Shown: one piece after another, positions 10,601-20,067 of the stretch
Numbering within the stretch: the stretch's first letter is position 1
Layout of the letters: each line of letters begins with the position of its first letter
From: Viola odorata
Lineage: Eukaryota; Streptophyta; Magnoliopsida; Malpighiales; Violaceae
Direction of reading: 5' to 3'
DNA: 64,000 bases
Assembly: GCA_963691705.1 (NCBI GenBank)
Contig: OY829542.1
Location: 55,841,002-55,905,001 of the forward strand
The notes under the pieces: model-generated
What the model saw: the letters and a program-made list of their open reading frames with translations, nothing else
The model's database searches: none
Told to the model about the DNA's origin: nothing
Translations under genes and position numbers: made by a program

Positions 10601-13329
10601 ATACTTTTAATTCTCGATGTACTTGATAATTTTGATATAAAATTTTGATATAAAATTTTTATATTAAAGAAAAACCTAATAAAACTATATATAAATATTT
10701 ATTTTTTGAAAAAATCAGCCTGTTTAATCTTGTTTAATGATCAACACCCTAACGATTTAACGACAGAACGATTCAAAATAATCCAATAATTCAATTCAGT
10801 TGAACCCGGTTGAATTAAACTATTCAATTTTAGTTCGTTGTCTGATTTTATTCTAATAACTATACTAAAAAGAAAAAGAATGCATGTAATCTTTAAAAAA
10901 AAAAAAAATGTATGTAACGCATTGAAACAATATTTCTAAAATTAGTTTTTAACCATTATTTATCTTACATGCATGATTTGACCGCTAGGTCTCGTCGGCC
11001 ATGTTTTTGGCTAACATCTCTTCCGTAAGAAATACTTCCAAGTTCCACCAATTTTTCCCTTCTTACCGAAGAAAACAAAAGAAAGAATAAACTCTTGTCC
11101 CAATGTGTTGGCTCACCTAACAACAGTAATGCTCAGTATGGGATGAGGGAAAGGAAGGGAAAGGGATGGAACTTTATTAAAGTTCCTCCGTATGAGAATA
11201 AAAATAAGTAATAGAAAAAGAGGGAAAAGAGAGTAAAGGAGGGGAAATGAAGGTAAATTTTAGAGCTTAACTTCCCTTCTAACTTAAAAAATAGTTACTC
11301 CCATAAGTGGGAGGAAATGGAGAGAAATTAAAATTTTAACTCATGTATTCCTATTTTAACCTTTTAGATTCATCTTTTTAATCGTAATCAATTAGATATA
11401 AAAGTAAATTCACTCATCATTTCTTCTCTCATTTTCTCTCTTCTTAAAATGGCACCCATATAAAGGAAATAAAAAATTATTTCCCTTCCTCTTCTCTCCT
11501 TTCCTTTCCCTCGTTAAATTTCCTCTCTTTTCCCTCGTTAAATTTCCTCTCTTTTCCCTCGTGTACTTTAGTTCCCATACTAAGCATAAAGAAAAATTAA
11601 CTTATTGGTTCTGACGCTTTGTCCTATTTCAATTTTTTTAGAGTCTGAATTTATTAAAAAGAAATTTGAGTTTTTTTTTATAAGCTAGTAATTTTATTAA
11701 TAAATACACAAAAGTGCCATCCAGAAAGTTACAACGCCAAAACAAAACAGGCCGGACAGCACCATCACCTCCGACTATCCAATATTCCCCCCCCCCCCCC
11801 AACAATCCCAAGAAAATTGAGTGATTTAATTAGGTTATTTTAACTCTATCCAATATCCCGAGATTTAAAATAAAATGTTACTATGCCTGAAATGATTATA
11901 TGCGATTTACTCTTTAGTAAGCTAACCTGTTACAAAGATAATTTTTCTTCGTCAAGTTGGTTCGTGTGGTTTATAACTTTAAAAAAAGTTTGAATGGTTT
12001 AATAGTCTCTTTTTTTTGCAAAAGCGTCAATCTTAAAAATGAAAAATTACCTTTTATCCATTTCAAGCAAATTTACATGACAATATGGCTTTGTCTAATC
12101 TGTGTTCATTATTATTATTATTATTATTATTTTATTTTTTTGCAGGAGTTGGTTTTGGGGAAGGCACGGGTGCAACAATGTCAGATGATGAGGATGAGCT
12201 GGTGCAAATGGACTTCTCCATGGATCAATCTAGTGGTGAAGGGCATGACCTGATGGGGTTTGGCCCACTCCTACCTACAGAATCTGAAAGGTCTTTGATG
12301 GACCGGGTTCGACAAGAACTCAAGATTGAACTTAAGCAGGTAGCTGTCTTAGATTTTTTTTGAATAATTTTCCAAAAACACTAATTAATGGTTCTTGACA
12401 GGAATTGCAATCTTAATTTTTTTTGTAGTTGATAGAATTTCACATATGCTATGGTTTATGATTTGGTTTTGCAGGGCTTTAAGTCAAGGATTGAAGATGT
12501 GAGGGAGGAAATATTAAGGAAAAGAAGAGCTGGAAAACTACCAGGTGATACAACCACTGTCCTCAAAAATTGGTGGCAGCAACACTCCAAATGGCCTTAT
12601 CCAACTGTAAGCAACAATCCTAACACCTCCACCTTTCAAACCAATAAATGGTTTTACTCTCCCTGCTGTGCTTATGTTTCTGCATTTTGTTTTGCCTTTT
12701 CTTGCTTCTTGGTCAAGATTCTGGTTTCTTGGTGTCCAAACTCCAAACCAATAAATGAAAAATCATTAGGTTGTTTTCAAACCAATAATTTTTCTTAGAG
12801 CAATTGGCACATGGATTCAGCCTATTTTTGTCAGAAGATTATCTTTAGCTTATTTTACATTATCTGGGAATGTTGCAAAGACCAACTAACTATTTCTACC
12901 TACATAGATTGAGTTTACCGGCAGAATTTTCCACTTGATTGGTTAACATACTCTTATTTTTCGGTCTTTCTGTGTCTTCTCTGTCCCTTTTAGACTCCAA
13001 ACTAATCTCATACAGTGAACCCGGCACGAGTTGAGTATTAGAGAATCCTACATAAAGAGAGATTTCATAGTAATTGCTTAATTGGTTCTCTGTTGCATAA
13101 TTGGTGCAAGCTGATGACAGGATAATAACAATCCCTAGATTAAATCCATGGTCAGTAAGGAATCATAACACCATATAATGCTTTGCAGGAAGATGACAAG
13201 GCAAAACTTGTGGAGGAAACAGGGTTGCAACTGAAGCAGATAAACAACTGGTTCATAAACCAAAGGAAGCGCAACTGGCACAGCAACTCTCAATCCGTTA
13301 CATCTTTGAAGTCGAAGCGCAAAAGGTAG
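7627..13329 (+). CDS. KNAT7: Class II KNOX (TALE) homeodomain transcription factor, KNAT7 type
   Basis: The coding sequence joins five exons: 7627-7968, 8131-8251, 12146-12339, 12475-12606 and 13189-13329. All introns are GT-AG and the exon phases fit, giving 309 aa. KNOX1 (residues ~44-82) and KNOX2 (~108-155) are split across exons 1 and 2. The ELK segment (~212-232) is followed by a TALE homeodomain (~236-298) with the three-residue PYP loop at 260-262 and recognition helix [10 protein letters not shown] at 284-293. The N-terminus [10 protein letters not shown] and the [20 protein letters not shown] linker match the KNAT7 subgroup rather than KNAT3/4/5. KNAT7 proteins act in the nucleus and are known to regulate secondary cell-wall formation, often with BELL, OFP or MYB partners. 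That role is inferred from the family. No lesion is visible, and it is slightly longer than Arabidopsis KNAT7 because of a Gly-rich N-terminus. Confidence 0.95.
9344..9554. mobile_element. Stowaway-like MITE in KNAT7 intron 2
   Basis: A 211-bp AT-rich element starts with CTCCCTCC and ends with the imperfect complement GGAAGGGAG. It is flanked on each side by TA (9342-9343 and 9555-9556). This matches Stowaway (Tc1/mariner-type) termini and their TA target. Two copies of a ~52-bp unit (starting near 9379 and 9431) lie inside. There is no coding capacity. Confidence 0.7.
10515..10570. repeat. 12-bp perfect inverted repeat in KNAT7 intron 2
   Basis: GTGTAAAACGAC (10515-10526) is matched by its reverse complement at 10559-10570, with a 32-bp AT-rich loop that itself contains related TTTTACA and GACGTTA words. 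It could be a small foldback remnant. No function can be assigned. Confidence 0.6.
11130..11586. mobile_element. Tourist-like (PIF/Harbinger) MITE in KNAT7 intron 2
   Basis: A 457-bp element has terminal inverted repeats TGCTCAGTATGGGA and, at the other end, the complement of TGCTTAGTATGGGA. Purine-rich DNA follows on one side and pyrimidine-rich DNA on the other. It is flanked by TAA on both sides (11127-11129 and 11587-11589), the 3-bp duplication expected for PIF/Harbinger. A 24-bp unit (CCCTCGTTAAATTTCCTCTC...) repeats about 2.3 times near the right end. No transposase is encoded. Confidence 0.72.
11671..11812 (-). mobile_element. Possible LINE 3'-end fragment
   Basis: A T run followed by AAGC...ATTAATAAATAC...CCAT resembles, in layout, the 3' terminus of the LINE at 341. 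It would be a strongly 5'-truncated copy on the minus strand inside the intron. A run of 14 C (11787-11800) ends it. No target duplication was found, so this is tentative. Confidence 0.35.
12107..12131 (+). repeat. (TTA)n microsatellite next to the exon 3 acceptor
   Basis: About eight TTA/ATT units run up to the pyrimidine tract of the intron 2 acceptor, and the AG ends at 12145. Length change here would alter the distance from branch point to acceptor. Confidence 0.75.
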
Positions 13330-13640
13330 ACAAAATCGGCATCTTCCCCGATCGAAAAGCGAAAGCATACAAGATGCTTTTGAAGAAAAAAACTATCTAA
13401 ATCTGTTTCAATTGAGGATACATACCTCCAAGAAAGTAGTTTAGTTTGCCAATGATTGATATATCTGCCATTAATTTGGTGTTTAATTGGGGTACAAACC
13501 CACTTGCTAACTATTAATCTTCTGGTACAGAATGTAATAGGATTGATCACTTATTAATACAGGTTTTTACATGTATAATTAAGCCTTTTTAGATACATCA
13601 TTATTGATAAAATATTTACAATTCGCTTGTCCACAATCAA
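13330..13640 (+). other. KNAT7 3' UTR and immediate downstream DNA
   Basis: The stop codon ends at 13329. The following AT-rich 300 bp presumably holds the 3' UTR and polyadenylation site. I see no canonical AATAAA that I would trust. Confidence 0.4.
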
Positions 13641-13726
13641 GGCGCATTACACACGATAAGAAAGTGAGCTCGCTGAAAGAAAATGAGGAACGCACTCAGA
13701 GAAAAATATGTACTTGCTCCCACAAG

Positions 13727-13980
13727 GGAAGCGAGCTGGCAGGAAAGAGAAGCGAAAGCGAGTAAACAAGGGAAGCGAGCTGGCAAACAAGAGAGGCAAG
13801 AGAAGCGAAGGCATGCGACAGGCGAAAACTAGTGGCGAGCTGGCGAACAAAAGAGGCAAGAGAAGCGAAAGCGAGTAAACAAAGGAAGTGAGCTGGCGAA
13901 CAAGTGAGGCAAGAGAAGCGAAGGCAAGCGACAGGCGAAAGCAAGTGGCGAGCTGGCGAACAAGAGAAGCGAAGGCTAGG
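13727..13980. repeat. Minisatellite with a 113-bp higher-order period
   Basis: The word GCGAGCTGGC (once GTGAGCTGGC) recurs at 13731, 13775, 13835, 13888 and 13948. The spacings are 44, 60, 53 and 60 bp, so a 60+53 = 113-bp double unit is repeated. Other shared words are AAGAGAAGCGAA and GCGACAGGCGAAA. The GC content is higher than in the surroundings. The antisense frames are open over it, but I regard that as a by-product of the repeat. Confidence 0.85.
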
Positions 13981-14760
13981 AGCGACGGCAATGGTCAGTT
14001 AAGGAACGAATCAAAGTAAATGTCCCAGCCTAGAAGCAAGCGACAACTAAGCGACACACCTTAGACTCATCTCCATACAACGGTCAAACTTCCCCACCTA
14101 TTCTCCAATTAAAGATCCTTGTAAAAAGAATCAGCGCTAATTTAACGTACCCGAAAAGTAAATATTCTTTTTCCGTTAAAGAGAGGCACAAAAAATCACG
14201 AACGTCAGAACATTAAATGAGCGTTAAAGTACAAGAGATCATCAAATAAAAAATGATAACCATGTCCCAAAGGTTAGGTTTTGAGGTTTGAGTTCTATAT
14301 AAACTTCACATTTTTTTTAGGCATATTCAAACAATTCATCATAAATACACACAATTATCAAATTCTCTACAAATTTACTCTTCTCAATCATCATCTTCTC
14401 ACATTTCAATCATTATTTCATTAATCACTCTAATCATTATTCATTAAACTCTTCACCAACCAAATTCGACTTAAAGTTTGAAGAATTTATCACTAGAGAA
14501 AACTCTTGTAACTATTTCGGGCCAATCAAGGAGCAAGAAAGAGAGTTATTCATCAAGATCCAAGAAGAGTCAAAGACGTTTAGTCACCTTCAATCATCCT
14601 TAAACATATAGCCCGTAATATTGTATCAATTATCATTACATGCCATTTAACAAGGTCATGATATTGCTCCAACTCTCTAAGCTTGTTTCAAGTCCAAGAT
14701 CATCAAAGAGACCATGATGAGCAGAACAACTTGGAGTTTGCAGTGTATACTTTAATCTTC
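13981..14760 (+). other. LTR-like spacer of uncertain origin
   Basis: No ORF is convincing. A TATA-like box (CTATATAAAC, about 14296-14305) is followed by a leader-like CA- and TCA-rich stretch, which gives the impression of a decayed LTR or short non-autonomous retroelement. I found no partner repeat or target duplication. Confidence 0.25.
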
Positions 14761-16300
14761 TTTTATTACGGAAAAAAGTTTAAAATCTAAAAAAAATATT
14801 TTTTACCTCAACATAAATTGAATCGATGACCTACCTCGTAAAAGAGGATATGCATTTTCAGCTGCGCTTCAACTTCGAGTGCAACAAGTTTATAGTTTAT
14901 ACAATTGAAATATTAACTGATCTATCAAGCAATTAATCAACAGTGTTACTAGGGAACTTTTCATTTTAACCCCTGATTTATCAGTAATAGACATGTTGCT
15001 GTGTTTTACTCTATGGATCGAATGGATGATAGCTATTTTTATCAGTTACCTAGGCTCTAATTTGGTCCAACGGTTACCATGTGAGAACAATTTTCTTTCT
15101 TGTTTATGCATCATGAGGTCCGTCACCAGTAAGTGGGCTTGCACTTCGGACCTATTTTGCTTTCACAAGCTCAACACAATATTTAGAATATGTTGCCTAA
15201 TAAGTAAAATTTTACACATAATTATTTTACAACAGAAATATTTATCAAATAAGTAAAATTAAACAATTAAAATATAAACAAATAAGAAATACAACTAACC
15301 TTCACTTGCAAAAATCACTATCAATATTTATTGAAACCTTCAATTGCGATTTGTAAATAAAATAAATGATATGCTAATACTTAATTATATAAACAATCAC
15401 ACAACTTTTCAAATCTTTATACATCACTTCTTTCATATTTCACAATAAAGTGTATTAAATTTAATAATTTAATAGTGCAAATAAAAAGTTTTCAACAATC
15501 AGCTAACATGTGTTATTCCCATCGGTTCCCTGGGAAAGTCTTCCGAATCTCACTTTCATCTACTTGGACAATAATGCGAATAAATTAGTTACATAATTTA
15601 ATTTAATGGGAAAACCAAAAGTTATTAAGTTATGTAATACATAAATTAAATAAAAAATAATAACTAATCAATTATTAATTTCCTTAAGTTATGTATTGGT
15701 GAAATTAATTTCCACCATCCAATTAAATTATATTGTTTTAAAGTTAAAAATTAATTTTTCACTATATGGTAGAAATTTAATGAAATTACACTATAAAAGA
15801 ACTGTCTAATTCCGACGGACTTTGACCGCCGAAAAACATCTCATATATAACAGGTCATGCACGCTCAAGCTCTCCCCTCCTCCTAGGTGCGCCCCTCCCC
15901 CATTTTTTCCCCTCTCCGGATTCGAACCCACGACCCCTCATGCGCACTGATATAGTGTAATTTTGTATATATTTTCTCTTTCTTTCTTAGTCCAATTGTG
16001 AACATGATGCTGCTGATTTGCCCTTATTTTCACCTTTTTGCAGTTCTGGTCTAGAAGTGGAGAAAGATGCAGAATGCACAAATTTTGGACGAGTTTTGCT
16101 AGAACATTAGGTGGAATTCCTATTTTGGTTTTATATTATTTGAACTTCCTATTTTGTAACCTATATATATATGGCTTTTATACCTAGGGTTAAGACAGTT
16201 TTTTATTTATTATGGAATTCCTATTTTTTAACAGTTTATGGACCCAGATCTTGTAAAAAATTATTAAGAGACCTAATTGTCAGGTAGCGGTAGTTTAGAA
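14761..16300. other. AT-rich intergenic spacer
   Basis: No gene is supported. Two weak items lie inside. The first, near 15895-15960 on the minus strand, is a tRNA-like box B (GGTTCGAATCC in GTGGGTTCGAATCCGGAGAG), which could be a SINE remnant. The second, near 15960-16240, is a stretch with LTR-like wording and a TATATATAT run. Confidence 0.4.
15895..15960 (-). mobile_element. Possible SINE head (tRNA-like box B)
   Basis: Read on the minus strand, a box B GGTTCGAATCC lies after GGGGTCGTGG, as in tRNA-derived plant SINEs. Box A is degenerate and no 3' tail or target duplication was found. Confidence 0.3.
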
Positions 16301-16328
16301 GGTGGAGTTATTACTGACCCAAAATAAA

Positions 16329-16950
16329 TTAACATATAAATAATTATATATAAAATAAAAAATATGAAAATTTCCATAAAACTAATAGAATTATTTTAGA
16401 AATTATTTAAAAATTAATCAAAATTTTAAATATATAAATATATATAATAAATTTCTTAAAATTAAAGAAAAATTAAGAAAAAATGAATTGTTAAAAAATA
16501 AAAAAAATAAAAAAAAAATATACATTGCAGCAGCGGTATCAACCCCAATTATATCACCGTTGATGATCTTCACCATCACCGTCGAACAATAAAAATGTTA
16601 AGGCATATTTTTTTCCAAATGAGCTTAATATCTTTTTGCATCATCACTTTATTTTATGTTAATTAAATATAGTGGTGATGGTGGAGATTGTCAACGTTAA
16701 TATAACTAGGGCTGATACAGCTGCTGATATGTATAATTTTTTTGATTTTTTAAATTTATTTATTTTTTAACAATTTATTTTTTTCTTGATTATTCAAAAT
16801 TCTAATATTTTTGGAATTTTTTCTAATTTTTCTTTTAGCAATTAGATTAATTTTTGAAGAACTTTAATCTACTAATAATTTTTCTACAATTTTCTATTAA
16901 TTTTGTGGATACTTTTATATTTTTTTTTATATAATTATTTATATGTTAAT
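16329..16950. repeat. Long inverted repeat (foldback) of ~260-280-bp arms
   Basis: The left arm (16329-16583) and right arm (16670-16950) are imperfect reverse complements. The outer ends share TTAACATATAAATAATTATA, and the inner ends share the CACCATCACC / GGTGATGGTGG pair. The loop is about 86 bp. The arms are very AT-rich and differ by many small changes. The inverted similarity may continue weakly to ~16279 and ~17000. It could be a MITE or foldback element, or a source of hairpin RNA. No ORF is present. Confidence 0.75.
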
Positions 16951-17216
16951 TTTTTTTCTACTTTTAAGAAAAGAATATCAACGTTACCAAATGACGAGCA
17001 GGGGAGAGAGAAAAAAAATTCAATGCTAAGGTTTTTTTTATGAAGTTGACAAACATGAGTTAAGTAAATTTTGAAATTAAAGTTCATTTTGAACAAATTT
17101 ATAAACATATGGCTATGGTTAATTTTAAAACTCGGGATGTTATTTGAACATTGAATTGCTACTTTTACTTTTAATCATTGAATGTGTGGTGAGATAACAG
17201 ATGAAGCAATTCCAAG

Positions 17217-17596
17217 TGATAATACATAATCATGCCTCAAGGGCATTCTGGACCTTTCCCCACCCTCAGCAAGGGACCACTGCCAGCGTGTCAGTCAAAC
17301 GGTCGCCCAGCTCGCTTTCTGGATCAAACGGCCAGCCTATGGTCTAACAGGGGTAAAATGAGTCGTAGGGTGACACGTGTCCCGTTATCATGCGCAGCAC
17401 CTTGGCGACACGTGTCCCACCGACTTAAGAGGGAAAGGCCTATAAATACCCCCTCCCCCACGAGCAAGAGGTAAGCATTCCAACCATACTGTTCACTACA
17501 CTCCTTCACTATTCACAATCCCCTCGTTCTAACTTGACCGTCGGAGCCTTTACGCCGGAAGCCCCCTCCGGTGCTTTTCAGGTACCACGTGACTAG
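17217..17596 (+). repeat. W0 5' LTR, left part
   Basis: It begins TGATAATACATAATC and contains a TATA box (TATAAATA, 17441-17448), two ACACGTGT G-boxes upstream and a leader-like stretch after it. It is cut at 17596 by G1 and resumes at 48638, ending ...GATTATCA at 48735. The combined length is about 475 bp. Confidence 0.75.
17373..17448 (+). promoter_or_regulatory. G-box pair and TATA box in the W0 LTR
   Basis: ACACGTGT at 17373-17380 and again at 17408-17415 (35 bp apart) precede TATAAATA at 17441-17448. CACGTG is the core recognised by plant bZIP/bHLH factors and ABRE-type elements. Responsiveness is inference. Confidence 0.6.
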
Positions 17597-17825
17597 TGAT
17601 AAGGCCCAAGCGCCTTGAGAGGCTTGGCCTTCGCTAATGAGCACGAATCTAATCTTTGCACGGTTGGCTTTGAGCACGGATTGGACTTAGAACTTGGATA
17701 GGATGGTTTAGGGTGAATCGGACGCAGCGGACAGTGTATGAAAGAAGAAACGTTTGGTAAGATGAAAGGAAATGGGTTATTTATATAGAAGCTCAAAGGC
17801 TTGAACGGATTACAAGCGTTTGAGG

Positions 17826-19443
17826 CCTGGTTATCAGAACTGGACCGGATCGGCCGGTTCGGCCGGTTCAACCGGATATTTTCAGTTTTCCAGTCCGATT
17901 CAGCTTTCGGACCCGATGTACCTCTGACCCGGGTCGGACTGGAAGAACCGGCCGGTTTTTCGCGAACCGATAAACTGGCCGGTTTTCTGCTAAACTATCC
18001 GGTTTGATGACTTATCAAAATGGCGCCGCCGCCCATGGGCCGTCCGTTTTGACACGGCCCGTGAGCTCGCCGCCGGTACGGTCCTCTAACCGCCCTAGTG
18101 ACTTCACTTGCACTGTCGGCTGCCACTTCTAGTTGCTGTCGGCCCCGTCTTGATCTCACCGGATTCTTTAGACCGCCGGTCAGCAGATCTGCATCTGTAG
18201 GAGAGAGATCGACTTCTCGGCGCTGACTTCATCCTCCCACCATCCCATTTATTTTTCTTCTGCTTTGCTTAGAACTCGGTCATCCTAGAGGTATTCTTGC
18301 TCTCACCGGAATCTTCAAGGCGCCCAATCCCTGACCGGATCCACCCTTCCTGCTCGCGGATCAGATCAATAAAAAATGAAGTGAAGAGAGAGGGAGAGAG
18401 AGGAGACGAGGCAAAGTGATGATAATTGATGATAATGGACTAGTGGTCCAAAAATGCAATTATGCAAAGGCCATTATTGGCACATGTTTATTTCTTTATT
18501 TATTCCTTGGGTAATTAATTATTCCGTTGACGGCTAGATGAAATAAAAAAATAATGGTGATTTTTTATAAAAAAAAACACAGTATATACTATATAATGGT
18601 TTTTTTGTATTTTTAATAATTTTTTGTTTTATTCAATTATTTATATATATATATATAAAGCACTAAATAACCTATTTTTAAAAAATCTATTATACTCTTA
18701 AATTATTAAAAAATTTAAACGTGTAATAAACTTTTAAATATTTTAATTAATTAACTTACCTATTAAATAAATTAATCTACCTATTAAGTTATTAAGTTAT
18801 TTGATTGTAATAGATTTTTAAATATTTTTTATTTTATTTGATAATACTATAGTTGAATTTTCAAAATGTGCTTAATGATGACAATGATGAAGATGAAGGA
18901 AATGAAAGCGGATTTTTTTCTCAAGACATTTTCAAAAATACTAGTGGCTCGACCTCTTAACTTGTTACCAATTCATGGAATTAATAATGTTGTAATTTGA
19001 ATATTTAGGTGTTTGAACTTTGAGAATGATTTCATTTGAATGTTGGATTGTTTCTTTATTTTATAATTTGGATAATTAAGTGTGTTTGAATATTTAAGTG
19101 TGTTTGAATGTTGGATTGTTTCTTTATTTTGTAATTTGAATATTTAAGTGTCATTTGAATGTTAGATATTTTTTTTATTTTCAACTTTTGATTTTGATCT
19201 ACTTGATATATTTTATTTTGATATATTATAACTTTATTTTGATATATTATAAAATGCTACAGTAAAAAAACCAGCCGGTTCAATCCGGTTTAATCCGATT
19301 TTATTGTCTAAGATTGAACGGTTTAATGTGTGAACGGTTCCGGACGGACCAACATCTACAATCCGGTCGAACCCGGTTCAACCCGGTTGAACCACCAAAT
19401 TTTCGAAAACGATTCGCTGTCCGGTCCGGTTCTGATAACACTG
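17826..19443. mobile_element. Non-autonomous hAT-like element, 1.6 kb, in the G1 LTR
   Basis: It has terminal inverted repeats CCTGGTTATCAGAACTGG and, at the right end, the complement of CAGTGTTATCAGAACCGG. It is flanked by a perfect 8-bp duplication GTTTGAGG (17818-17825 and 19444-19451). The uninterrupted site is seen once in the other G1 LTR (25448-25455). An 8-bp duplication and CAGTG-type ends are hAT hallmarks. Subterminal regions are dense in CCGGTT/AACCGG words. No transposase ORF is present. The middle is partly GC-rich (18000-18360) and partly very AT-rich (18480-19260). Confidence 0.88.
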
Positions 19444-19729
19444 GTTTGAGGGGACCTTGACGAACAAGGTGGAAAGCTTTCTAAGAAAGCAATGATCCGG
19501 CCACCATGGAAGGAGGTGGACGGGAATGGATCTAAGATCCTCCTAGTAGCTAGGCTACGGTTGGCTTAAGGCTCAAGATGAAAATCTCAAATCAAAAGCA
19601 AGGCTAAAATGAAGACAAGTCCTTCATTTTATAGCCGAGATATTTACAAGGGGAATTACCCTAAGCGCCCTTGGACAAAGGGGTCATTACTCACAAGTGA
19701 CTCGGGCCCGCTTGGCTGAGTGACTAGGC

Positions 19730-19995
19730 GTGGTTGAGGGGCAATGACGTGGCTCATTCGGGGCCTTGGCTTTGGGCGTGGCCGAGGGGTAATGACGTGG
19801 CTCGCTCGTGGTCGTGGCCTTGATCTCGACCGTGGATTTGTTGGTGGGCTTGATGCTGGGCTCGATCGTGGCTTTGGTGCTAAGTGCGATCGAGGCCTTG
19901 GCGTTGGGCTCGGCCGTGGCCTTGATGTCATGCCCGCGCGCGACCTTGGCGCAGGGTACGGCTGTGGCTTTGGCGATGTGCTCGGGTGAGGTCTT
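19730..19995. repeat. Degenerate ~24-bp tandem repeats in the G1 LTR
   Basis: Units such as CTTGGCTTTGGGCGTGGCCG, CTTGATGCTGGGCTCGATCG and CTTGGCGTTGGGCTCGGCCG repeat with drift. Several reading frames stay open on both strands because of this composition. The matching region of the other LTR is at 48260-48430. Confidence 0.7.
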
Positions 19996-20067
19996 AGCGT
20001 GGGGCTCGGACTCGAACTCGGACCTGTGGCTGCGAGTCGAGTAGTTGGTGTAGAGACAAATGCTCCA

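Larger units (their letters stand above)
8252..12145 (+). other. Large intron 2 of KNAT7
   Basis: This 3.9-kb AT-rich intron interrupts the codon that joins KNOX2 to the linker (phase 1). It carries a Stowaway-like MITE, a Tourist-like MITE, a possible LINE 3' fragment, a 12-bp inverted repeat and a (TTA)n tract near its acceptor. I see no exon-like ORF in it. Confidence 0.9.

Noticed and set aside
13647..13991. Two antisense ORFs of 82-114 codons over the minisatellite
   Set aside because: The predicted proteins are repeats of the minisatellite unit with no start context or domain.
15895..15960. A functional tRNA gene
   Set aside because: Only a box B-like arm is seen. There is no acceptor stem or anticodon arm.
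17232..17509. ORFs of 60-80 codons in the W0 LTR
   Set aside because: They overlap the TATA box and G-boxes of the LTR and show no protein features.
19656..20044. Overlapping long open frames on both strands in the G1 LTR
   Set aside because: They come from the ~24-bp GC-rich repeat, which has few stops in any frame. Only the integrase-tail frame has support.
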